Part shown: positions 21,981-28,310 of the stretch, in pieces
How positions within the stretch are numbered: the first letter of the stretch is position 1
Layout: the number at the start of each line of letters is the position of its first letter
Assembly (NCBI GenBank): GCA_035640455.1
Contig: DASQWB010000137.1
Span: 1 to 32,557, forward strand
Source of the DNA: AC-50 sp035640455
GTDB lineage: Bacteria; Actinomycetota; Thermoleophilia; Gaiellales; Gaiellaceae
Reading direction: 5' to 3'
Length of the DNA: 32,557 nucleotides
Program-made: the position numbers and the translations under genes
The notes under the pieces: model-generated
Told to the model about the DNA's origin: nothing
Seen by the model: the letters and a program-made list of their open reading frames with translations, nothing else
Databases searched by the model: none

Positions 21981-22425
21981 AGCCCCCTCCTTCACGGCCA
22001 CGGCGTTCTTCTCTCGGTTCAGGATCCGCCCGGGGCTTGCGAGCTTCGGGCGGCTCCTTTGGTGGTGAGCCTCTCGCCGGGCGTGTGCCACGCCCTGACA
22101 CGCCCCCAACCTCCCCCAGGGGCGCTCCCGCGTCCCTGGAGACAGCGTATCCCGGAAGTCGAGCACGATCTTGAGCGGAAGTGAGCCGAGTCTGCGCCAG
22201 AAGATCGCGGAAGGGCTCGTAGCGTCGGCCACGAACGTTACCGTGGGGGAACCGCAAGGCTCCTCCTCTCCCCTAAGGTGGCGGCGGCGGCGCACTTGCG
22301 CCGCCGCCGCCCCCCACCAAGGAATAGCGCGCGTCTCGACGTCGTAGTAACGGCGACGCAGCACCCCTATGGACGTACAGGGTGGAGGCCCCTACAGTTC
22401 CGGGAACGCGAGCGAGGAGGACGCG
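21981..22425. other. Non-coding stretch before selD
   Basis: No convincing ORF or known RNA was found in these 445 bases. The visible items are: a third GGGGGAACC copy (22245-22253) whose pairing arm is degenerate (CTCCTCC); a very strong GC hairpin (22281-22310); and CACCC/GGGTG short pairs near 22361-22385. I looked for tRNA-Sec because selD follows and did not find a matching T-arm or 8-bp acceptor. It may hold an unannotated small RNA. Confidence 0.4.
22281..22310 (+). terminator. 13-bp GC hairpin upstream of selD
   Basis: GCGGCGGCGGCGC pairs perfectly with GCGCCGCCGCCGC around the loop ACTT. GGTGG and CCACC can extend it with a bulge. It lies about 115 bases before selD and may terminate an upstream transcript or insulate selD. 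Confidence 0.5.
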
Positions 22426-23466
22426 GTGGAGACCGACATCGGCCGGATCAGACTGACCGACCTCGCGTCGTGCGGGGGGTGTGCAGCCAAGTACTCCGCG
22501 GCGCGGCTCGAACAACTGCTTGCTGGTTTCGTCCCTGTAGAGGCCGAGAACCTACTCGTCGGCCTCGCGCCGGCGGACGACGCAGCCGTCTACCGACTCG
22601 ACGACGAGCGCGCCCTGATCTTCACCCTCGACTTCTTCCCGCCCGTCGTCGACGACCCCGCCGACTACGGAGCGATCGCTGCGACGAACGCGCTGAACGA
22701 CGTCTTCGCGATGGGCGGGACGCCGCTCCTCGCCCTCTCGATCGCCGCCTTCCCCGAGGAGCTGCCAATCGAGATGCTGGCGCGGATCTTCGCCGCCGCC
22801 GACGAGCAGGTGCGGGCGGCGGGGGGACTCCTCGCCGGCGGGCACACGATCCGCGACGCCGAGCCGAAGTACGGCCTCGCCGTCGTCGGGACGGTGCGCC
22901 CGGACGGAATCTGGCCCAAGAACGGGGCCCGCCCCGGCGACGCCCTCTTCCTCACGAAGCCGCTCGGGACCGGTCTGATCATGACCGGCTACAAGCAGGG
23001 CCATGCCGGGACGCAGCAGCTCGAGCGCGCGATCCGTTGGATGCGCACGCTGAACCGCGACGCCGCAGAGGTCCTCCGGCCGCTCGAGCCGCACGCGGTG
23101 ACGGACGTGACCGGCTTCGGCCTCTTCGGACACGCGCGCGAGGTGGCGGAGCGGAGCGGCGTCTGCCTGCGCCTCGAGTCGGAGCGCTTCCCGGCGATCG
23201 ACGGCGCGCTCGACATCGCGCGGAAGGGCGTGCGCACGAGCGGAGATCCGCGCAACCGCGATTTCGCCGCCACGCACCTCCAGCTCGTCGGCGGGCTCTC
23301 GGACGTGCTCACGGGCCTCGGCTACGACCCGCAGACGGCGGGCGGGCTGCTCGTCTCGCTTCCGGCCGAGCGTGGGGCTGCGCTCGAGGCCGAGTTCAGC
23401 GCCCGCAGGCTCTTCATCCGCCGGATCGGCTACGTCGAGGAGGGGAGCGGCGTCGTCGTCGAGTAG
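22426..23466 (+). CDS. selD: Selenide, water dikinase
   Basis: SelD makes selenophosphate from selenide and ATP, the selenium donor for selenocysteine tRNA and selenouridine. The 346-residue protein has the active-site segment ASCGGCAAK, with Cys16 (TGC codon, not UGA) as catalytic residue and Lys22. Further family features are the PurM/AIR-synthase fold motifs DDAAVYRL, TLDFFPPVVDD, GGHTIRD, LTKPLGTGLI, VTDVTGFGLFGHA and QTAGGLL. GTG at 22426 is preferred over ATG 22369 because GAGGAGG stands just upstream and the family N-terminus begins here. No selA, selB, selC or selU is visible in the window, so which branch uses the selenophosphate is unknown. Confidence 0.95.
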   Translation: METDIGRIRLTDLASCGGCAAKYSAARLEQLLAGFVPVEAENLLVGLAPADDAAVYRLDDERALIFTLDFFPPVVDDPADYGAIAATNALNDVFAMGGTPLLALSIAAFPEELPIEMLARIFAAADEQVRAAGGLLAGGHTIRDAEPKYGLAVVGTVRPDGIWPKNGARPGDALFLTKPLGTGLIMTGYKQGHAGTQQLERAIRWMRTLNRDAAEVLRPLEPHAVTDVTGFGLFGHAREVAERSGVCLRLESERFPAIDGALDIARKGVRTSGDPRNRDFAATHLQLVGGLSDVLTGLGYDPQTAGGLLVSLPAERGAALEAEFSARRLFIRRIGYVEEGSGVVVE

Positions 23467-23519
23467 CGGCCCTCGCGTTCCCGAAGCGTCGAGGAGGATG
23501 TGAGGCCGGAGGGGACAGT

Positions 23520-24131
23520 GTGAGTGAACACGGCCCCGGAGAGCATCGCGCCGTCCTCGGCGCCAGGCGCCCGCGGAGCCCGGCTTCGCCGGGCGAGAGG
23601 GAGAGCCGGTCAGGGACGCGAGGGATGATCCACGGGCGGTTTCAGCCGTTCCACAACGGCCACCTCGAGTACCTCCGAGGGGCGGCGGCTCGGTGCGAGG
23701 AGGTCTTCGTCGGAATCACGAATCCCGATCCCCGGCGGATCAAGGAGGAGCCCTCCGATCCGCTGCGCCACCTCCCGGAGTCGAACCCGTTCACGTATGT
23801 GGAGCGGCTGCTGATGATCGAGGCGGTCGCCGCGGACGAGGAAATTCGCGCCCACGTGATCCCCTTCCCGGTGAACGAGCCCGAGCTCTGGCCGGCGTAC
23901 GTTCCAGCGGGCGTGACCCAGTACCTGCGGCTCTTTTCCGACTGGGGCGGGACGAAGCTCGAGCGGCTCCGGGCCGCCGGCTACGAGGTCGTCGTCCTCG
24001 ACGAGGGCGCGGAGAAGGAGATCTCCGGTGCCGACGTGCGCGCGGCAATGCGGGAGGGCGGCCGGTGGGAGTCGCTCGTCCCGCCCGGCGTCGTCCGCGT
24101 CATCCGCAGCCTCGAACGCGTCCCAGCCTGA
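23520..24131 (+). CDS. NadM-like nucleotidyltransferase (nicotinamide/nicotinate-nucleotide adenylyltransferase)
   Basis: The protein is a cytidylyltransferase-fold enzyme resembling archaeal-type NadM, which adenylates NMN to NAD. The core begins MIHGRFQPFHNGHLEYLRG, with the HxGH-type signature, continues GITNPDPR, and ends with ISGADVRAAMREGG, equivalent to the ISSTxxR motif. From GTG 23520, which has GGAGGGG 5 bases upstream, the product is 203 residues with a 35-residue charged extension. The core family start would be ATG 23625 (168 residues), so the true start is open. It lies between selD and phosphoglycerate mutase genes. A bifunctional nicotinamide adenylyltransferase role is the best guess; other nucleotidyl transfers are possible. 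Confidence 0.85.
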   Translation: MSEHGPGEHRAVLGARRPRSPASPGERESRSGTRGMIHGRFQPFHNGHLEYLRGAAARCEEVFVGITNPDPRRIKEEPSDPLRHLPESNPFTYVERLLMIEAVAADEEIRAHVIPFPVNEPELWPAYVPAGVTQYLRLFSDWGGTKLERLRAAGYEVVVLDEGAEKEISGADVRAAMREGGRWESLVPPGVVRVIRSLERVPA

Positions 24132-24144
24132 CGACCCGGGCCGT

Positions 24145-24150
24145 TAGGCT
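24145..24150 (+). promoter_or_regulatory. -10 box for leaderless apgM
   Basis: TAGGCT ends 6 bases before the GTG at 24157, with no ribosome site between. Confidence 0.5.
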
Positions 24151-24156
24151 CGCCGC

Positions 24157-25404
24157 GTGCTGCCGATCGTCGTGATCCTCCTCGACGGGCTCGGCGATCG
24201 CGCGCACGAGGTGCTCGGCGGCCGGACGGGGAACGAGGCCGCGTCGACGCCGAACCTCGACCGGCTCTGCGAGCGGGGCTCCTGCGGCGTCCTCTACGCG
24301 GTCGGGCCCGGGCGGGCGCCGTCGAGCGAGGTCGCGCACTGGTCGATGCTCGGGTACACGCCCGAGGAATTCCCCGGCCGAGCCGTCTTCGAGGCGCTCG
24401 GGCGCGGCCAGGAGGTGTCCCCGGAGCACGTCTTCGCCTACGCGGCCCTCCGGCCGGCGGAGCGGCGGGACGACGGCTGGTGGCTCGTCGGCCGGCCCCA
24501 TCCCCAACGGGACGCCGAGGAGGCCGAGCGGCTCGTCGCGGGCCTCGACGGGATCGAGATGGACGGCCTCACCTTCTCGCTCACGCACGTCTGGCGCGGC
24601 GAGGCGGTCCTGCGCGTCGTCGGCGGCGCCGACGACCGCGTCACCGACAGCGACGCCTTCTTCCGCGACCGCTACCCGGTCCTGCGCCCGCAGCCGCTCG
24701 TCCCCGAGGCCGAGCGGACGGCGCGGGCGGCCGAGACGTGGACACGAGAGGTGATGCGGCGCCTCGAGGGCGAGCGCTTCAACGTCGTCACGCTGAAGTG
24801 GTGGGGCCGGCCGCATGAGTTCCCGAGCTTCGTCGAGCGGCACGGAGTCGAGGGGAGCTTCGTCGCCGAGTCGGCGTTCCTCCGCGGTCTCGGTAAAGCG
24901 GTCGGGCTCGAGCCGATCCACGAACCGGAGGGCGACGATCCGGTCGGCGACCTGCGTCGGCGCGTCGCGCGCGCGGCGGAGCGGCTCGCCGCCGGCGACA
25001 CGTTCGTCTTCTGCCACCAGAAGACGACCGACGCCGCCGGCCACACGAAGGACCCGCGCGTGAAGCAGCGCACGATCGAGGAGCTCGACGCCGCGCTCGA
25101 CGACCTGCCGCTCGACCGAGCGATCGTCTGCCTCACCGGCGACCACGCGACGCCTGCCTTCCCCGACGTCATCCACTCGGGCGACCCGGTGCCGCTCGTC
25201 GTGGCGGGGCCGGGCGTTCGCGCCGACGGCGTCGCGACCTTCGGCGAGCGCGACTGCGCCTCCGGGATGCTGGGTCACCTCCGTGGCCCCGACCTGATGC
25301 CCGTGCTCCTGAACGCGGCCGACCGGCCGCTCTTCCTCGGCTCGCGCCCCACGCCGTTCAAGGGCGCGGACGGCTATCCCGCCGTTCTCGAACCCCTTCT
25401 CTAG
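24157..25404 (+). CDS. apgM: 2,3-bisphosphoglycerate-independent phosphoglycerate mutase, archaeal type
   Basis: This 415-residue alkaline-phosphatase-superfamily enzyme interconverts 3- and 2-phosphoglycerate in glycolysis and gluconeogenesis. The metal-binding VVILLDGLGDRAHE is at the N-terminus, and GRAPSSEVAHWSMLGY carries the phosphorylated Ser and neighbouring His. The later metal ligands are in FCHQKTTDAAGHTKDP, LTGDHATP and IHSGDPVPL. Length and motif order are those of the archaeal-type (ApgM) class rather than the 510-residue GpmI. It starts at GTG 24157, with TAGGCT 6 bases before it. A terminator-like hairpin and a short repeat follow its stop. Confidence 0.9.
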   Translation: MLPIVVILLDGLGDRAHEVLGGRTGNEAASTPNLDRLCERGSCGVLYAVGPGRAPSSEVAHWSMLGYTPEEFPGRAVFEALGRGQEVSPEHVFAYAALRPAERRDDGWWLVGRPHPQRDAEEAERLVAGLDGIEMDGLTFSLTHVWRGEAVLRVVGGADDRVTDSDAFFRDRYPVLRPQPLVPEAERTARAAETWTREVMRRLEGERFNVVTLKWWGRPHEFPSFVERHGVEGSFVAESAFLRGLGKAVGLEPIHEPEGDDPVGDLRRRVARAAERLAAGDTFVFCHQKTTDAAGHTKDPRVKQRTIEELDAALDDLPLDRAIVCLTGDHATPAFPDVIHSGDPVPLVVAGPGVRADGVATFGERDCASGMLGHLRGPDLMPVLLNAADRPLFLGSRPTPFKGADGYPAVLEPLL

Positions 25405-25409
25405 GCACG

Positions 25410-25430
25410 GCTTGCGGTGCCGGCGTCAGG
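25410..25430. repeat. Short extragenic repeat, copy B
   Basis: The same GCTTGCGGTGCCG core and TCAGG as at 1370-1391 lie right behind the apgM stop codon, next to a hairpin at 25419-25439. Confidence 0.4.
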
Positions 25431-25439
25431 ACGTCCGGC
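25419..25439 (+). terminator. Hairpin after apgM
   Basis: GCCGG (25419-25423) pairs with CCGGC (25435-25439), and CGT with ACG inside with one bulge, followed by CTTTG. A weak intrinsic terminator is plausible. Confidence 0.4.
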
Positions 25440-25500
25440 CTTTGCCCGCGCGTCCGTCTGAACCGACCGGCCGACCCGCCGGAATTCTCGCGGACGGCTC

Positions 25501-25506
25501 TAGACT
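25501..25506 (+). promoter_or_regulatory. -10 box for leaderless ctaA
   Basis: TAGACT ends 7 bases before the GTG at 25514. This defines the start of ctaA, as the frame is open further upstream without a homologous sequence. Confidence 0.5.
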
Positions 25507-25513
25507 CGTTTTC

Positions 25514-26431
25514 GTGCACGTCGAGTCGTCTGCCCCGTCGCGCGCCCGTGCTCGCGTCTTCGAGGTCACGCCGGCGCGCTTCCGTACCCTCGCCCTCGCC
25601 GCCGTCGGCGCCCTCTACGTCATCGTCTCGACCGGGGCCACGGTCCGCCTTACCGGCTCCGGGCTCGGCTGCGAGCACTGGCCGGGCTGCCAACCGGGGA
25701 ATCCCTTCCCGGAGAAGGGCTACCACTCGTACATCGAGTTCGGGAACCGGATGGTCGCAGGGACGACGATCGCGCTCACCCTCTTCGCGTGGCTCGCGTC
25801 GAGGCGGGTCGACCGCCTCCCGCGCTGGGCGCCCCGGCTCGCCTTCGCCGTCTTCGTCGGCACGCTTCTGCAGGCGCCGCTCGGTGCCCTCGCCGTCTAC
25901 GTGCACCTGCACCCGCTCGCCGTCATCCCGCACCTGCTGCTCTCGATGCTCGTCCTCGGCGGGGCGATCCTCGTCGCCCTCGAGGGCCTCTCGCCGCCGA
26001 CCTTCCGCGTTCCGGAGGAGCTGCGCCGGGCGGGCCTCGTGCTCGTCGGCGCGGCGTTCGCGCTCGTCGTCACGGGCACGTTCGCGACCGCCGCCGGGCC
26101 GCACTCCGGAGGCGAGCGCGTCGCGCGCTTCGGCCGGCTCGACGCCCTGCTCGTCGTCCATGCGGCCGGCGTCGCCGTCTTCGGGCTGGGCCTCGTCTTC
26201 GTCGTCGGCTACCTGGCGGCGCGGCGCCGCGCCGAGCCGTTCCTCTTCCGGCTCGCCGTCGGCCTCGTGGGCCTCGTCCTGGTGCAGATGGGGCTCGGCG
26301 AGCTGCAGTACCGCACGCACCTGCCCTGGTGGCTCGTGCTCGTCCATGTCGCCGTCGCCGCGGCGGTCTGGTCGTGGACGGTCGTGCTGGTCGCCCTCAT
26401 GCGGCATCGGCCCGCAACGGCTCCCGCGTAG
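25514..26431 (+). CDS. ctaA: Heme A synthase (COX15/CtaA family)
   Basis: This integral membrane enzyme hydroxylates the heme O methyl group to give heme A for aa3-type cytochrome oxidase. The 305-residue protein has about eight hydrophobic helices and the loop GSGLGCEHWPGCQ with the conserved Cys pair. It also has IPHLLLSM, VVHAAGV and LVHVAVAAAVW, which contain three of the four heme-ligand histidine positions. The first ligand motif, ExxHR in Bacillus CtaA, reads EFGNR here; some actinobacterial homologs are thought to share this substitution. GTG 25514 is set by TAGACT 7 bases upstream. The stop codon overlaps the promoter box of the following gene. Confidence 0.93.
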   Translation: MHVESSAPSRARARVFEVTPARFRTLALAAVGALYVIVSTGATVRLTGSGLGCEHWPGCQPGNPFPEKGYHSYIEFGNRMVAGTTIALTLFAWLASRRVDRLPRWAPRLAFAVFVGTLLQAPLGALAVYVHLHPLAVIPHLLLSMLVLGGAILVALEGLSPPTFRVPEELRRAGLVLVGAAFALVVTGTFATAAGPHSGGERVARFGRLDALLVVHAAGVAVFGLGLVFVVGYLAARRRAEPFLFRLAVGLVGLVLVQMGLGELQYRTHLPWWLVLVHVAVAAAVWSWTVVLVALMRHRPATAPA

Positions 26432-26434
26432 ACT
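26429..26434 (+). promoter_or_regulatory. -10 box for leaderless PAC2 gene, overlapping ctaA stop
   Basis: TAGACT begins with the TAG stop of ctaA and ends 6 bases before the ATG at 26441. The gap reads GGAGGC, so a leadered start with a short ribosome site is the alternative. Confidence 0.45.
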
Positions 26435-26440
26435 GGAGGC

Positions 26441-27325
26441 ATGGCCGACGAGCTTCGCATCGCCGAGCGGCCGGAGCTGCATCGTCCGGTTCTCGTCACC
26501 GCGTTCCGCGGCTGGAACGACGGCGGCCAGGGCGCCTCGCTGGCGGCCGGCTTCCTCGCCAAGGCGTGGGGCGCGGCGCGCTTCGCCGACATCGACCCAG
26601 AGGACTTCTACGACTTCCAGGTGAGCCGGCCGCACGTGTCGCTCGTCGAGGGTGTCACGCGCAAGCTCGACTGGCCTGAGAACGCCTTCTACCACGCGCA
26701 CATCCCCGAGATCGACCGCGACGCGGTGCTCCTCCTCGGCATCGAGCCGAACACGCGCTGGCGGCGCTTCACGGAGCTGATCGTGGAGCTGTCGCTCGAC
26801 CTCCAGATCGAGCTCGTCGTCAGCCTCGGCTCGCTGCTCGCCGACGTGCCGCACACTCGGCCCTCGCCGGTGACCGGCAGCGCCACCGAGCAGCGGCTGA
26901 TCGAGGAGTACGGGCTCCAGGGCTCCCGCTACGAGGGGCCGACGGGCATCGTCGGCGTCCTCCACGACGCCTGCCGGAACGCCGGGCTCGCTTCGGTCAG
27001 CCTCTGGGCGGCGGTGCCGCACTACGTCTCGCTGGCGCCGAGCCCACGCGCCGCGCTCGCGCTCTGCCAGCGGCTCGCCGACCTCCTCGGCACGCATCTC
27101 GAGGCGGCCGAGCTCGAGCAGGCGGTGGACGCCTACAGCGAGCAGGTGACCGAGGCGGTCGCGGCCGATCCGGACACACAGGCCTACGTCGAGCAGCTCG
27201 AGCAGCGCGTGGACGAGCTCGGGCCGCAGTTCGACGTGCCGTCAGGCGACACGATCGCGGCGGAGCTGAGCCGCTATCTCCGCGAGCGCGAGGAAGAGGG
27301 CAACGGGCACCCGGAAGGCCCGTAA
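26441..27325 (+). CDS. PAC2 family protein (proteasome assembly chaperone-like)
   Basis: This 294-residue cytoplasmic protein belongs to the PAC2 family common in actinobacteria. Its relatives include eukaryotic proteasome-assembly chaperones and archaeal homologs; the actinobacterial role is not settled. The family marks are VTAFRGWNDGGQGASLAAGFL near the N-terminus, GIEPNTRWRRF, VVSLGSLLADVPHTRP, GPTGIVGVLHDACRNAGL and SLWAAVPHYVSLAPSPRAALAL. The C-terminal tail is helical and charged (EQLEQRVDEL, REREEEGNG). It starts at ATG 26441 next to the ctaA stop. It ends one base before the inserted IS element, so the insertion did not break it. No proteasome genes are in the window. Confidence 0.92.
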   Translation: MADELRIAERPELHRPVLVTAFRGWNDGGQGASLAAGFLAKAWGAARFADIDPEDFYDFQVSRPHVSLVEGVTRKLDWPENAFYHAHIPEIDRDAVLLLGIEPNTRWRRFTELIVELSLDLQIELVVSLGSLLADVPHTRPSPVTGSATEQRLIEEYGLQGSRYEGPTGIVGVLHDACRNAGLASVSLWAAVPHYVSLAPSPRAALALCQRLADLLGTHLEAAELEQAVDAYSEQVTEAVAADPDTQAYVEQLEQRVDELGPQFDVPSGDTIAAELSRYLREREEEGNGHPEGP

Positions 27326-27326
27326 C

Positions 27327-27345
27327 AGCTAGAGGCTTGATGTGA
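27327..27345 (+). repeat. IS left terminal inverted repeat
   Basis: AGCTAGAGGCTTGATGTGA, matched exactly by the complement at 28292-28310. Confidence 0.85.
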
Positions 27346-27346
27346 T

Positions 27347-28210
27347 TTAGCGGCCGTCGTAGGCGGCGAGGGCGCGTGCGGGGCGGCCGGTGAGGGTGTT
27401 GAGGAGCATGCCGATGGTGAGCGCGAGGAGGCGTTGGGCGATGCGGGAGGCGAGGCCGGCGGGCGTTTTGGCGAGGTGGCGCTCGAGCCGCATCTGGCCC
27501 TTGAGGTTGGCGAACACGCTCTCGATCACCAGGCGGGTCGAGGCGAGCGCGCGCTCACGGCGGAGGTTGGCGGCGGTGCGTGTCCTGTCGGGGGGTGAGG
27601 AGCGCGGTGCCGCTGGCGGCGAGCCGCTTGCGGTAGCCGCGGCCCCAGAGGCCCTTGTCGGCGACCACGACCTCGGCTGGGGTGCCGGTGAGCAGGTCGG
27701 CGAGTGGCTCGTATTCCTTCTCGCTCGCGGGCACGATCGTGTAGCCGAGCGGCAGGCCGCGCGTGTCGGTGAGCAGCACCAGCCGCACGCCGTACAGGTA
27801 GCGATGCTGCGACTTCGCATAGCCATAGCGGACGAAGCCGGCGACTCGCTCCGCTGAGCACAGCCGGGATAACTGGCGACCGCGATCAAGGTGCCGTCGC
27901 TGAGGCGCAGACCGCCGCTGTCCAGCCAGCGAGCAAGCCGCTGCTGCACGCTCGCGATCAACTCCACCAGCGCGCGCAGCCTGCGGTTGTACTGCGACTG
28001 GTCGGGCAGGTGCGCAAACCAGCCCGGCAACACCCGCTCGATCAAGCCGAGGAACTGCCGATCGGAGCTGATCCCGATCGCGGCCTGCGCGACCGCGAGC
28101 GCGACCAGTTCCGCGTCGCTGACCAACGGCCGCCGACCACCTCGCGCAGGGACCGGATACTCGTCGGCGAAGACATAGGCTGCAACAACAAGGGCTTCCA
28201 GATCCGCCAT
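27347..28210 (-). pseudogene. IS982-family transposase with two compensating frameshifts
   Basis: This DDE transposase catalyses movement of the IS. It starts at ATG 28210 (MADLEALVVAAYVFADEYP). The first half stays in frame to LSDGTLIAVASYPGC (first Asp). Near 27843-27848 the homologous sequence moves to another frame (AGFVRYGYAKSQHRYLYGVR to VVADKGLWGRGY, second Asp, and LLTP). At a run of six Gs (27590-27595, plus strand) it returns to the first frame: AANLRRERALASTRLVIESVFANL, with the catalytic Glu. One missing base and one extra base explain both shifts; together they give a full-length reading of about 287 residues. As written the middle third would be scrambled, so the copy is probably inactive unless these are base-calling errors. 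Confidence 0.78.
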
Positions 28211-28291
28211 CTCGAGCTCCCATCTCGAGGGGACACGGGTCTGGAAGCCCTTCGCCTTCCACGAACGGGTCCCTGGCGACCCGCCCGAGTT

Positions 28292-28310
28292 TCACATCAA
28301 GCCTCTAGCT
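28292..28310 (-). repeat. IS right terminal inverted repeat
   Basis: This is the exact complement of the left repeat. Its last bases also contribute to the TAG stop of dipZ (28309-28311). Confidence 0.85.

Larger units (their letters stand above)
27327..28310. mobile_element. IS982-family insertion sequence (about 984 bp)
   Basis: Perfect 19-bp terminal inverted repeats bound the element: AGCTAGAGGCTTGATGTGA at 27327-27345 and its complement at 28292-28310. It holds one DDE transposase gene on the minus strand. AGCT stands at both ends and can be read as a 4-bp target duplication or as part of the inverted repeats. If AGCT is the duplication, the empty site is CCCGTAACAGCTAGCCG. The element sits precisely between the stop codons of the PAC2 gene and dipZ. 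Confidence 0.85.

Noticed and set aside
22281..22310. CGG triplet repeat
   Set aside because: It is one arm of a perfect hairpin, not an open tandem array.
21951..22425. tRNA-Sec gene next to selD
   Set aside because: CGGTTCAGGATCCG near 22015 resembles a T-arm but lacks the invariant A58, and no matching acceptor or anticodon arm was found.
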